Shown: one piece after another, positions 45,445-53,269 of the stretch
Numbering within the stretch: position 1 is the first letter of the stretch
How the letters are laid out: each line of letters opens with the position of its first letter
Assembly (NCBI RefSeq): GCF_000336915.1
Contig: NZ_AOMD01000015.1
Span: 1 to 64,000, forward strand
Reading direction: 5' to 3'
Source: Halococcus saccharolyticus DSM 5350
GTDB lineage: Archaea > Halobacteriota > Halobacteria > Halobacteriales > Halococcaceae
Length of the DNA stretch: 64,000 nucleotides
Position numbers and translations under genes: made by a program
Notes under the pieces: generated by a model
Seen by the model: the letters and a program-made list of their open reading frames with translations, nothing else
Databases searched by the model: none
Told to the model about the DNA's origin: nothing

Positions 45445-45750
45445 GGACGGTCTGGGGCTGCCCGACGTTCCGGCACGGGGAAGCCCGCGTGCCTTCTCCA
45501 CCCCGCGACCCGGCGAGCGACGACTGTCCGGCGGTCCGCTGCTCGCTTCCGCGCCTGACGGACTGCCGCCGGTTAACCGCGGCGAGTCGTCCCTGCAGAC
45601 GAGTGGCCGTGGACCGCCGCCCCCGACGGACGAGGCTTCGACGTTGGCTTGCGGGGCCCGTGCTGGTCTGTCCGGACGCACCCAGGGTTCGGCCCCCGCT
45701 GAAGACCGTGTTGCGGGTGACGAGCAGGGCCTAACTGCCCGACCTAGTCC
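45445..45750 (-). ncRNA. Signal recognition particle (7S) RNA
   Basis: Reads 5' GGACTAGGTCGGGCAGTTAG and 3' ...CAGACCGTCC, giving complementary GGAC/GTCC and GGTC/GACC ends. The S-domain helix 8 hallmark is GTCAGGCGCGGAAGCGAGCA with following GC (about 45538-45559 on the plus strand), which carries the universal GUCAGG...GGAAG...AGCAGC loops. The Alu-domain part holds GTCACCCGCAACACGG and GGGGGCCGAACCC. Length about 306 nt fits haloarchaeal 7S RNA. Required for co-translational targeting of membrane proteins. Overlapping open frames on either strand are shadows. Confidence 0.93.
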
Positions 45751-45760
45751 GATTTGGGGT

Positions 45761-45783
45761 AAGCGCTTCGGACACAAGCGCTT
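45761..45783 (-). promoter_or_regulatory. Promoter region of the 7S RNA with direct repeats of AAGCGCTT
   Basis: The self-complementary octamer AAGCGCTT occurs at 45761-45768 and again at 45776-45783, 15 bases apart, just upstream of the RNA 5' end (45750). The second copy overlaps the likely TATA position (GAAAAGCGC, about 25-35 bases before the start). Stable-RNA promoter element; inference. Confidence 0.4.
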
Positions 45784-45815
45784 TTCGCAGGCTCTATTTT
45801 CCCAAAATCGACATG

Positions 45816-46241
45816 TTAGGACTCAGATTCAGGTGTAGTCGAACTGTCGTACATTTCTTCGAACTCTTGCTCGCCGCGGATCAGTTCATCGATGCCTTCA
45901 CTGAGCGTGACCTCTCCGAACACGGTCGCCCGATAATATGTATATAGTCCGTCCTGTCCTCGCTCGGTGTGCTGGCGCTTCTCAATGAGACCGACATCGA
46001 CGAGCTTGTTGAGGTGGTAGTGGAGGGTGCTGTCATCGATGGATATCACTTCCTCAAGCTCCTTGGGACTCATTTCCCCGCCATGGACGAGCCGGTAGCA
46101 AATCTCGTATCGGGTACGGTGCCCGACGGCGGCGTGCATCTCGAGATACTCATCGAGGCTGAGAATGCCGTCTGTCGGCAGCAGATCTTCTGGGTCATCC
46201 GGAAAGTCCCCGCCGATTGTACGCGTTTGATCGATCGCCAT
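45816..46241 (-). CDS. ArsR-like winged-helix regulator
   Basis: 141 residues from MAIDQTRTIGGDFPDDPEDL. Winged helix: HAAVGHRTRYEICYRLVHGG, then MSPKELEEVISIDDSTLHYH and LNKLVDVGLIEKRQHTERGQ. Longer open frame from 46307 has a non-matching start. Function unknown. It is divergent from the DUF7509-like gene with about 98 bases between and may regulate it. Located immediately upstream of the 7S RNA gene. Confidence 0.82.
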   Translation of the reverse strand: MAIDQTRTIGGDFPDDPEDLLPTDGILSLDEYLEMHAAVGHRTRYEICYRLVHGGEMSPKELEEVISIDDSTLHYHLNKLVDVGLIEKRQHTERGQDGLYTYYRATVFGEVTLSEGIDELIRGEQEFEEMYDSSTTPESES

Positions 46242-46339
46242 CTTGCTCCAGAACACGGGTGGAAGACTCTTAGCCTTTGTCAAGCCAAGAAATTTCGAAA
46301 ACAGCATCTTTTATATTCGCTCCCGAGCAGGAACCACCC

Positions 46340-46960
46340 ATGTCCGTGGAGATTACGCGTGAACTGATCGCCGAGCGGTTGGGGAGCGTGAAATACGACC
46401 GCTTTCTCTTCTACCTGATGGGACCGTACAAGTCATTCAACCTCAGCTACGTCCTCAACGAGGAGGAACGTCGTGAGATCGATATCGAAGACCTCCCTGG
46501 GCCGCTGCGCCGAGTCTTCCAGAACAGGGACGAGATCAACGCAGCGCAGACACTCTTACGGCGGGTGGAGGGAGCGCTTCGGATGACTCCCGGTGTGAAT
46601 GCGTTTCTGGCCCTCGATGTCGAGGTGGACACTAACAATGTAGATGCAGTGACCCAGAGCATCGAGTACACCCGATGCAGCAACGCGACCGCGTTCGTGG
46701 TTCCGTTTCTCGGTCACAACTTCGGCGTCGGAGAAGAAGCCGGAAGCATTCTCGAAAACCTCGCAGAAACACACGGTGATCGATTGGTCTTCGTCCATGA
46801 AGACGACGTGACGAGTGCGATGATTCGATCGGCGAATATGCGGTGGGACCTGCGAGTCGAGACGTACGAAACTGAAGAAGAACTCGTCGCCACTCTCCGA
46901 CGATTCGCGGGCGGCATCATGCAACGCGAACGCCGCGGAGACCTCGAAAGTCTGGACTGA
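46340..46960 (+). CDS. DUF7509-like protein
   Basis: 206 residues from MSVEITRELIAERLGSVKYD. Key segments: FLFYLMGPYKSFNLSYVLNE near residue 25, ATAFVVPFLGHNFGVGEEAG near 130, and LAETHGDRLVFVHEDDVTSA. The MGPY motif near the N-terminus and a Glu-containing GHNFGVGEE loop recall nucleotide-processing folds of the TIR/nucleoside-deoxyribosyltransferase class, but this is only a pattern; the biochemistry is unknown. Haloarchaea-restricted family. Divergent winged-helix gene upstream; AT-rich PIN-like gene downstream. Confidence 0.7.
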   Translation: MSVEITRELIAERLGSVKYDRFLFYLMGPYKSFNLSYVLNEEERREIDIEDLPGPLRRVFQNRDEINAAQTLLRRVEGALRMTPGVNAFLALDVEVDTNNVDAVTQSIEYTRCSNATAFVVPFLGHNFGVGEEAGSILENLAETHGDRLVFVHEDDVTSAMIRSANMRWDLRVETYETEEELVATLRRFAGGIMQRERRGDLESLD

Positions 46961-47078
46961 TCGAGATGCAAGATGAGACTATACCATGTATAGATCCCAT
47001 GCGTAATTCATATATTTCGACAGTTAGGGCGGCTTGAGCTGTAAAGTAAAGACCATCCATCGCGATTGACCTACAAGC

Positions 47079-48164
47079 ATGTCTCAAGACTCGGATTTTG
47101 GACTTATAACCGTGCTCAAGATGCACTACCATGCTGCTCATCAGATGTTGAAAGAGGCATGGGATATGCCGGAAATCGAAAAGGATATGGATATTGTATA
47201 TTTGGACCAGAAGCAGTGGATCCAACTTTCTGAACAACGCCGAGGCAACACATCTGATCCTGAAATAGCGGAAGTACTGGAGTTGATAGAGCGAACGTCT
47301 TCAGCAGGCAAGGCTGTTTATCCGCTTTCTATTATCCATTTGATCGAAACCGCCTCACGATCAGATGATGATAGTCGTATGGATCTTCTTGACCTCATGT
47401 GTGATATTTCTAATCTTTACACTATATCTCCGGCTACTGATATAGAAAGGAAGGAAGTAGAGCTATTCGTCGAAAGAGAACAAGAGAAAGATCCAGATGT
47501 ACGAAACCAGATTTTTCAGAGGGGGATTGCCCATTCCATATTGGGAAAAGACGAGAATGCATTTCAAAATTTGAATGAATTAGATGAAGATAGAGCTGAC
47601 TTAGTACGCGCTCTTATGCGGTCAAAGTACGGATTTAAGCTGGTATTTGGCCATCAGTCTATGCTACCAAAATTGAGTGATAGAAGCTACGAACTTGAAT
47701 TGAAGGAATTTGCTGATCAGAGATTGTTCAACTATGATGACTTGGACCCCGACGAATATAAACGATTCATGCGGAGGAACATGGTTGGATACTTTAACGA
47801 CAATATTCGGCCACTCATCAACCAAGTATGTGATACGCGAGGTGTTGCTGTTAGTATACCTAATGTCGGAGAGATGAGGTCCTGGATCAGGGGCGACGAT
47901 AATGAAATAGGTGAATTTCTCCGTCAGTTTCCTATGATGTACATCCATTTGACGCTGACCTTTTCACGAAATGTCGAATTAGAGGGTACTATCGATAGAA
48001 ACGATCTCAATGATCTCATGTCACTAAGTCCTGCAATTGCTTACTCAGACATCGTTTTGACGGAACAAGATTGGACGAGGAGATACTTTACGAGCAATCT
48101 CAACCAGGATTTTGACACAATTGTGAGGGATGATCTCCTCAAACTCCCCGAGCACCTTGACTGA
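47079..48164 (+). CDS. PIN-like domain protein in an AT-rich island
   Basis: 361 residues, clearly more AT-rich than its neighbours, so likely acquired. Segment DMDIVYLDQKQWIQLSEQRR looks like PIN strand 1 (xxLDxNxW), SIIHLIETASRSDDDSRMDL is a polar helix, and PAIAYSDIVLTEQDWTRRYF resembles the C-terminal PIN acidic motif (D in a strand, then D/E). These suggest a metal-dependent ribonuclease, but the family is unrecognised. No obvious antitoxin partner next to it. The region between 46961 and 47078 is AT-rich non-coding. Function not established; candidate defence or toxin gene. Confidence 0.55.
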   Translation: MSQDSDFGLITVLKMHYHAAHQMLKEAWDMPEIEKDMDIVYLDQKQWIQLSEQRRGNTSDPEIAEVLELIERTSSAGKAVYPLSIIHLIETASRSDDDSRMDLLDLMCDISNLYTISPATDIERKEVELFVEREQEKDPDVRNQIFQRGIAHSILGKDENAFQNLNELDEDRADLVRALMRSKYGFKLVFGHQSMLPKLSDRSYELELKEFADQRLFNYDDLDPDEYKRFMRRNMVGYFNDNIRPLINQVCDTRGVAVSIPNVGEMRSWIRGDDNEIGEFLRQFPMMYIHLTLTFSRNVELEGTIDRNDLNDLMSLSPAIAYSDIVLTEQDWTRRYFTSNLNQDFDTIVRDDLLKLPEHLD

Positions 48165-48479
48165 CTTTGTGATCTCACGCATCTAAACAAGGTCCATAGC
48201 ACGCATCGGTAAAAAATAATAATATAGATAAATCTAATCAGAGATGGCTGAAATTCGATTGAATAATTTTAAGTTATCTAAATCGTTTCAGGAAGCACAC
48301 TACCCATACCACTGAACAGAGATCCAAAATACGCTCTCTTTATTTCACACTCTAACTTCAACAAGTCAAAATCTATAATAAGAAAATCCCGAAGATCAGT
48401 TAGTAGTCCCTATACCCCCGATTCAGGATTGTCGATACTCGTCGCAAAACACATAGCGATAGGAGACCAAGCGACGTAT
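48165..48479. other. AT-rich intergenic region
   Basis: About 315 bases of strongly AT-rich sequence after the PIN-like gene (for example GGTAAAAAATAATAATATAG). No gene with a recognisable product, no terminal repeats. T/A tracts near 48210-48235 could serve as a terminator and the stretch near 48440 as promoter for the next gene. Its base composition marks the edge of an acquired segment. Confidence 0.6.
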
Positions 48480-48983
48480 ATGTCTAAGGAGGTGCAGCAC
48501 GCGTCTACCGTCACCGATGACAGCAGTGGTGGTAAGACTGCTTTCCCAGAGCACGAGATGGATGCCGCCCGCCTCAGTGATCTCCGCGCGATTCTCACCC
48601 AGACAAAGGTCCGCCTCCTTCAGCAGATTCTCGCCAGTCCCACCGGTGCGTTGAGCGCCGTTGAGCTTGCCGCACGGAACGACATCACCGAGAGCACCAT
48701 CCGTGACCACCTCCGCGATCTCGCCCACCGCGACGATTCCATCATTCAGACGATGGATGCCGAGACGGACGATCCCGTTCCAAACGGAATTCCGCGAAAA
48801 TACTACGCTGTCACCGAATACGGTATCGACTTGCTCAACCAGGTCGGGCTCTACGAACAGATTGGAATTCTCTACGATATGTACGAAGCGGCGGACCTCA
48901 ACCTCCCCGATGCAGACGATCGTCCAGTCACTATTCATGATATCGAAGCGTATGAGCACCGCCCGACGCCAAACTGGCTGTGA
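48480..48983 (+). CDS. Winged-helix transcription regulator
   Basis: 167 residues from ATG 48480 (MSKEVQHASTVTDDSSGGKT). Winged-helix/MarR-ArsR type: LRAILTQTKVRLLQQILASP, SAVELAARNDITESTIRDHL, RDLAHRDDSIIQTMDAETDD with KYYAVTEYGIDLLNQVGLYE. Typical of haloarchaeal ArsR-like regulators (DUF-type HTH). No ligand residues stand out. Close to the NarO-like gene but no operon. Confidence 0.82.
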   Translation: MSKEVQHASTVTDDSSGGKTAFPEHEMDAARLSDLRAILTQTKVRLLQQILASPTGALSAVELAARNDITESTIRDHLRDLAHRDDSIIQTMDAETDDPVPNGIPRKYYAVTEYGIDLLNQVGLYEQIGILYDMYEAADLNLPDADDRPVTIHDIEAYEHRPTPNWL

Positions 48984-49048
48984 ACCTCTTTCACCTACTC
49001 AGGGAGCGGAACTTCGAGTGATTCAGGAATGTTCTTGTTACCACAGGC

Positions 49049-49234
49049 TCACCTACTGTGGTTACTGAACGCCTCTGTCGATATCGGGCCACCACAGGCG
49101 ACACAGCCCGACGCGAGTAATAGCTCCATCATATCGGCGTCGACTTGGACGTACTCGCCGCAGTGCGGACATCGGAAATCATACCGCTGGCCTGCACCCC
49201 TGCTCGTCACGAGCAATCTCTTCGAGTACACCAC
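49049..49234 (-). CDS. DUF7560-like zinc-ribbon protein
   Basis: 61 residues as read from GTG 49234; core GQRYDFRCPHCGEYVQVDAD and LLLASGCVACGGPISTEAF with two CxxC pairs. The start may be slightly downstream. Haloarchaeal small zinc-ribbon family of unknown function. Convergent neighbours only. Confidence 0.65.
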   Translation of the reverse strand: MVYSKRLLVTSRGAGQRYDFRCPHCGEYVQVDADMMELLLASGCVACGGPISTEAFSNHSR

Positions 49235-49270
49235 TACAAAGAGCCACCCACAATTGTTTGGGAGTTAATA

Positions 49271-49948
49271 TCACGATCGGGTGAGAACCGAGTCCATGAG
49301 CTTCGACTGAGCGGCCGCGAGGTGTTCAGCAAACGTCGAGACCGTGATATCAAGCGCCCCCGCGACTGTCTCGGCGTTGGCCTCCCGTGGGTGAGCGAAG
49401 TAGCCCATATCGTGTGCGACGGTGAGCACCTCGCGCTGACGGTCGGTGAACATGCTCCGATCGATGAACATGAGGTCACTTTCTGCCTCGTCTGCATCCG
49501 ACCGCAGCAGCCGGCGAACCGATACAGTTTCGAACCGATCCTTGAGATCCCTAATCACAGTCTGAAGCGTCTCGATATCAATTGCAAAGAACGTGACGGT
49601 GACCTGGTCACCGTTGACGGTGACGTCCCGAACCGGACAGCCGAGCGCTTCGACTCGGTCGCAGACACAGCCCCGTCTCTCGCGATCGAATCGGTAGACG
49701 GTTTCCGAGTCAGTATCGAATACTCGAGTCATCGATCTGATTTCGTCGAGTGCGGTGTCGTCGGAGTCGTCCCGCGTTCTCCCGTTCACCTGTTCGACGG
49801 TGAACTCTTCAGTGATGGCTTCGTCCTCTGTCGGTATCGTACTCCGCGTGATGCTGTTAATTGTCGCAGCCGTCTCGGTCCCCTTTGTTGGGAGTCGGCA
49901 TGAGGCAGGCCCTCCGACCTCAAGTTCGGCGAAGATACCGTCCCCCAT
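49271..49948 (-). CDS. narO: NarO-like (DmsR-type) oxygen-responsive regulator with HTH_10
   Basis: 225 residues from ATG 49948 (MGDGIFAELEV), a leaderless start behind CAGTAAACTC and a palindrome. The middle has RRGCVCDRVEALGCPVRDVT, a CxC...C cluster plus other cysteines, which could hold a redox-sensitive metal site as in Haloferax NarO/DmsR. The C-terminal HTH_10 is SMFTDRQREVLTVAHDMGYF, EANAETVAGALDITVSTFAE, HLAAAQSKLMDSV. Divergent from the nar operon with a CGAA-N4-TTCG site in between, as described for narO in H. volcanii. Gene symbol inferred from context. Confidence 0.75.
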   Translation of the reverse strand: MGDGIFAELEVGGPASCRLPTKGTETAATINSITRSTIPTEDEAITEEFTVEQVNGRTRDDSDDTALDEIRSMTRVFDTDSETVYRFDRERRGCVCDRVEALGCPVRDVTVNGDQVTVTFFAIDIETLQTVIRDLKDRFETVSVRRLLRSDADEAESDLMFIDRSMFTDRQREVLTVAHDMGYFAHPREANAETVAGALDITVSTFAEHLAAAQSKLMDSVLTRS

Positions 49949-49986
49949 ACACCGGTGTCGCTTAGCCACTCACTTGAGTTTACTGA

Positions 49987-49998
49987 CGAACATGTTCG
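49987..49998. promoter_or_regulatory. Candidate NarO-type operator between narO-like gene and nar operon
   Basis: CGAACATGTTCG, a perfect 12-bp palindrome of the CGAA-N4-TTCG type. It lies 39 bases before the narO-like ATG and about 300 bases before the first nar gene, with a TATA-like stretch between it and narO. Same motif at 41629-41640. Confidence 0.7.
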
Positions 49999-50301
49999 GA
50001 AGGGCCAATCAGCACGGTAGCAGGGTGGAGCCCGCTTCGTCAGCTAGCCACCGCGGAACGCTATCCCGTCTTTTCGCCGAACAATGGGAAGATGGGAGTA
50101 GGGTGGGGGAAGTTAGGACCTGAGGGAGTACTTGAACTCCCCCAGTATGGAGGGAGGGGACTCACACCCCGTTGGTGTCGAGAATTGATATGGTCACGGT
50201 GTTCGAGCCTCGGCGCGCACGTCGCCAAACGTATCGACACCGGTGGACCGGGGTGGCGAAGAGAGGGACGAAGTGATGCGAACGAATCAGTGGACCATCC
50301 A
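49999..50301. other. Long leader or intergenic region upstream of the nar operon
   Basis: About 300 bases with no gene I can support. It contains self-complementary GGGAGTACTTGAACTCCC (about 50124-50141), which can fold into a hairpin and might act as a terminator or attenuator for the leader. A GTTCGAGCC stretch near 50201 recalls a tRNA T-arm but no cloverleaf can be drawn. Confidence 0.45.
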
Positions 50302-50946
50302 ATGATGAGGCGAGAAACGCTCGTCATTGGCGTGCTCATCGCGCTGGTGCTGCTTCCGATGTGGTACGTCGGGATCCAGGGAGAAGCGACCAGCGAAGAA
50401 ATCCAGATCGACCAGAGCGTTAGCGAAATCCAGCCCCTTAGTGGCCCGGTCGATCTGCCGAACAAACTCTCACCAAGTCAAGTCGGTGTCATCGTATGGA
50501 TCGCGTTGTTCGGGCTCTACGGCGTGTTGGCAGGTGCTCATCGCTTCATGAACACCGCTGTCAGACCATCCGATCCAGACGCCGAAGCAGTCGTTTCCGA
50601 CGGCGGCTACTCCGGGCAGGATGATGCTGAACGTGAACTGGAGCCGCCAGATGAGCGGACGGACGGTGGCGTCAATCGCCCCTCGTGGCTGACCGCGGAG
50701 AATCGTTGGCTCGTCGAGTACCACGACGCGACTGGATCGAACGAGGGGATCATCGTGATGGGAGCGCTGACCGTGCTCGCCATCGTGTTTTCGGCACTAT
50801 TCACAGGTGAGTACCTAACACTGGCCCGGACGCAGTACTTCGGCCTCTACGCGACGGGGCTGTTCCTGTCGCTGGCCGCACTGACCGTCGCGTACTACGC
50901 TTGGTTCATGCCACACGTCGAAGTCGCGGAGAAGCGGGAGCACTGA
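50302..50946 (+). CDS. narA: Nar operon first gene, membrane protein (NarA-like)
   Basis: 214 residues from ATG 50302. About four helices (LVIGVLIALVLLPMWYVGIQ, VGVIVWIALFGLYGVLAGAH, GIIVMGALTVLAIVFSALFT, LYATGLFLSLAALTVAYYAW) with an acidic loop in the middle. Corresponds to the first ORF of the haloarchaeal pNar operon (orf1/narA), of unknown function. Stop is 3 bases before the Rieske gene, so cotranscribed. Confidence 0.75.
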   Translation: MMRRETLVIGVLIALVLLPMWYVGIQGEATSEEIQIDQSVSEIQPLSGPVDLPNKLSPSQVGVIVWIALFGLYGVLAGAHRFMNTAVRPSDPDAEAVVSDGGYSGQDDAERELEPPDERTDGGVNRPSWLTAENRWLVEYHDATGSNEGIIVMGALTVLAIVFSALFTGEYLTLARTQYFGLYATGLFLSLAALTVAYYAWFMPHVEVAEKREH

Positions 50947-50949
50947 TCC

Positions 50950-51630
50950 ATGAGGGACAAAAATCAACCAACTGACCACGAACGACCCACGGCCGAGGAC
51001 CAATCGACCGACTCGTGCGAGAGTTGTCCGTGCGTTCGCGCTGACGGCGGTGCGGAATCGACACCCAACGACGGTGAGGGTGGGAGACTCGACCGACGAG
51101 ACATGGCGAAGATCCTCGCCACAGTTGGTGGCCTGACTGCGGTCGGGAGCCTGGCCGCGCCGCTTGCGGGACTGACCCGCGTGTTCGAGCGCGAATACGA
51201 CGGTCCCATCTATAGCGATAGCGTGCCGCTCGTGGATGCGGACGGCAACCAGATCGGCGAAAACCAGCTGGAGATGGGTGACTTCATGACCGTCTTTCCT
51301 GAGCCGCGACCGGGGCTCGAAGATGCGCCGACCTTGCTGGTTCGGTTCCCCGAAGAGGAGTACGCTGAGCCGACGAACCTCGAATTCACCGTTGGGGGCT
51401 ATGCAGCGTACTCGAAAGTCTGCACGCATGCGGGATGTATGGTGGCCAATCAAGAAGGCCAAACGATGGTCTGTCCCTGCCACTTCGGGAAGTTCAATCC
51501 GGTTCAGGGGGCATCGGTCGTCGGCGGGCCGCCGCCCCGGCCACTTCCGCAGCTCCCCATCACGCTGTCCAGCGATGGCTATCTCATCGCCACCGGGGAT
51601 TTCGACGGAGCAGTCGGGGTACAGGGGTGA
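50950..51630 (+). CDS. narB: Rieske iron-sulfur protein (NarB)
   Basis: 226 residues. The Rieske [2Fe-2S] motifs are intact: CTHAGCMVANQEGQ and CPCHFGKFNPVQG. An N-terminal anchor region (RLDRRDMAKILATVGGLTAV) with Tat-like RR exports and anchors it. Partner of the cytochrome b that follows 6 bases later; forms a bc-like quinol-oxidising module feeding electrons to nitrate reductase outside the membrane. Confidence 0.93.
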   Translation: MRDKNQPTDHERPTAEDQSTDSCESCPCVRADGGAESTPNDGEGGRLDRRDMAKILATVGGLTAVGSLAAPLAGLTRVFEREYDGPIYSDSVPLVDADGNQIGENQLEMGDFMTVFPEPRPGLEDAPTLLVRFPEEEYAEPTNLEFTVGGYAAYSKVCTHAGCMVANQEGQTMVCPCHFGKFNPVQGASVVGGPPPRPLPQLPITLSSDGYLIATGDFDGAVGVQG

Positions 51631-51636
51631 GAGCGT

Positions 51637-53088
51637 ATGTTGAACCGCATCTACGGTTGGTTTGACAGGCGATTCGACCTCGAAGACAGCAGCAAGTTCC
51701 TCGGGAAGGCCTTCCCGGCTGAAGACTCGTTCCTGCTCGGCGAGGTCGCGCTATTCACGTTTTTCCTGCTGGTGATGACGGGTATCTTCCTCGGATTCTT
51801 TTTCGAACCGAGTACTACTGAGGTCACATACGATGGGAGCGTTGCCCAGTATCAGGATCAGGAGCTCCCAGCAGCGTTCGCGAGTGTTCTCTACATCACT
51901 TATGATATTCCCTTCGGGATGTTCCTCCGGCGGCTACACCACTGGGCCGCCCACTTCTTCGTGGCCTCGATCGGGCTGCATATGCTCCGCGTGTTCTTTT
52001 CCGGAGCGTACCGTAACCCCCGCGAGCCGAACTGGGTTGTCGGCGGTCTGCTCGCTCTGCTGGCCATCTTTGCAGCGTATACTGGGTACTCGCTGCCGTT
52101 CGACGAGTTCGCCAGCACCGCGACCGGCATCGGGTATAGCATCGCCAACTCGATACCGATAGTTGGTGATATCATCTCAAAAATCGTGTTCGGGGGAGAG
52201 TACCCTTCCAGCGCTACTCTTCCACGGTTTTACTTCCTGCATGTCTTTGCCATCCCAGTCGCCATCATGGCGCTGATCGGGGTTCATATGGCGATACTAA
52301 TCCGACAGAAGCACACCGAAGGTCCGCGGAGCAGCGACGTAGCGGGTGAACAAACGGTTGAGAAAGATGACGATACGTACGTCATTGGCTTGCCCGCGTT
52401 CCCGAATCAGGCCGCAGTAAGCGTCGTGGTGTTCTTCCTTACCCTGGCGTTCGTCTCCCTACTCGCTGGATTTCTCCCCGTCCACAACGTTGCAGCGTAC
52501 GGCCCTAATGATCCAGCGAGCACGCCCGAGCTCATCATGCCCGACTGGTTCTTGATGTGGGTGTTCGGCTTCCTGAAGGTGATGCCGTCGTGGATGAGTT
52601 TCACCGTTCCGTTCACCGATATCCACGTCTCGACGGAGTTCCTTAGTGGGGTGGTCCTCCCGGGTATCGTGTTCGGTCTGGTGTTCCTGTGGCCGTTCAT
52701 CGACTACCGAAAGGATCCAACTCATTTCACTGTCAATCCCCTGCGACGCCCGTGGCAGACTGCTGTCGGGGTCGCGGCAGTGACGTTCATCATGATCGCG
52801 TCGATTGCGGGGATGAACAACATCCTCGCGGACGTCATCGCTGTCTCGACTGGTACTATCAACAACATACTGCTTGTCGCAACGTTGGTCTATCCTCTCG
52901 TGGCTGGGGCGATTACGTACTACATCCTTCGCGGTAACGGCCGGGAAGAGTCACAAGAACGCGGCGAACCTGCCGCAGATGGTGGATCACGGTCGATGAA
53001 GCCGACGTCAGAGAACGGACCAACCGACGGACCGAGCGATGATCCGACTGCTGACTCGTCGCCCTCGGGAGGTGAGGCAGATGACTGA
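51637..53088 (+). CDS. narC: Cytochrome b (NarC), fused b6/subunit IV type
   Basis: 483 residues. Helix B/D bis-histidines are visible in [20 protein letters not shown] and [20 protein letters not shown], giving two b-type hemes. The subunit IV-like portion begins [20 protein letters not shown], with [19 protein letters not shown]. The C-terminal tail (about 60 residues) is acidic and low-complexity. Receives quinol electrons and works with the Rieske protein. Its stop overlaps the next small gene's start by 8 bases. Confidence 0.93.
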   Translation: MLNRIYGWFDRRFDLEDSSKFLGKAFPAEDSFLLGEVALFTFFLLVMTGIFLGFFFEPSTTEVTYDGSVAQYQDQELPAAFASVLYITYDIPFGMFLRRLHHWAAHFFVASIGLHMLRVFFSGAYRNPREPNWVVGGLLALLAIFAAYTGYSLPFDEFASTATGIGYSIANSIPIVGDIISKIVFGGEYPSSATLPRFYFLHVFAIPVAIMALIGVHMAILIRQKHTEGPRSSDVAGEQTVEKDDDTYVIGLPAFPNQAAVSVVVFFLTLAFVSLLAGFLPVHNVAAYGPNDPASTPELIMPDWFLMWVFGFLKVMPSWMSFTVPFTDIHVSTEFLSGVVLPGIVFGLVFLWPFIDYRKDPTHFTVNPLRRPWQTAVGVAAVTFIMIASIAGMNNILADVIAVSTGTINNILLVATLVYPLVAGAITYYILRGNGREESQERGEPAADGGSRSMKPTSENGPTDGPSDDPTADSSPSGGEADD

Positions 53089-53269
53089 CCACCGCGTGAC
53101 AGTGGACGGTCGAGTGTATCGGCTACTCGACTATGCAACGAAACTGGCTGGCCTCGCACTCATCGTAGCGGGGTTGGAGGTCGGCGGCGCAACGATGGCT
53201 GGACTGCTGCTCGGCATCAGCGGAGCGGTACTCGGACTCACGACAGTATTCATCGGGAGACAATCATGA
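53081..53269 (+). CDS. Small membrane protein of the nar operon
   Basis: 62 residues from ATG 53081, [20 protein letters not shown], then a hydrophobic hairpin ([40 protein letters not shown]). Corresponds to the orf4 of haloarchaeal nar clusters. Overlaps narC by 8 bases and narG by 4, so tightly coupled. Function unknown; probably a membrane anchor or assembly piece. Confidence 0.85.
   Translation: MTDHRVTVDGRVYRLLDYATKLAGLALIVAGLEVGGATMAGLLLGISGAVLGLTTVFIGRQS

Noticed and set aside
45388-45838. Two overlapping frames of about 130 codons near 45.5 kb
   Set aside because: They lie over the SRP RNA; the structural motifs of 7S RNA explain the region.
50100-50230. Possible tRNA before the nar operon (GTTCGAGCC)
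   Set aside because: No acceptor stem, anticodon arm or D arm can be folded around it.
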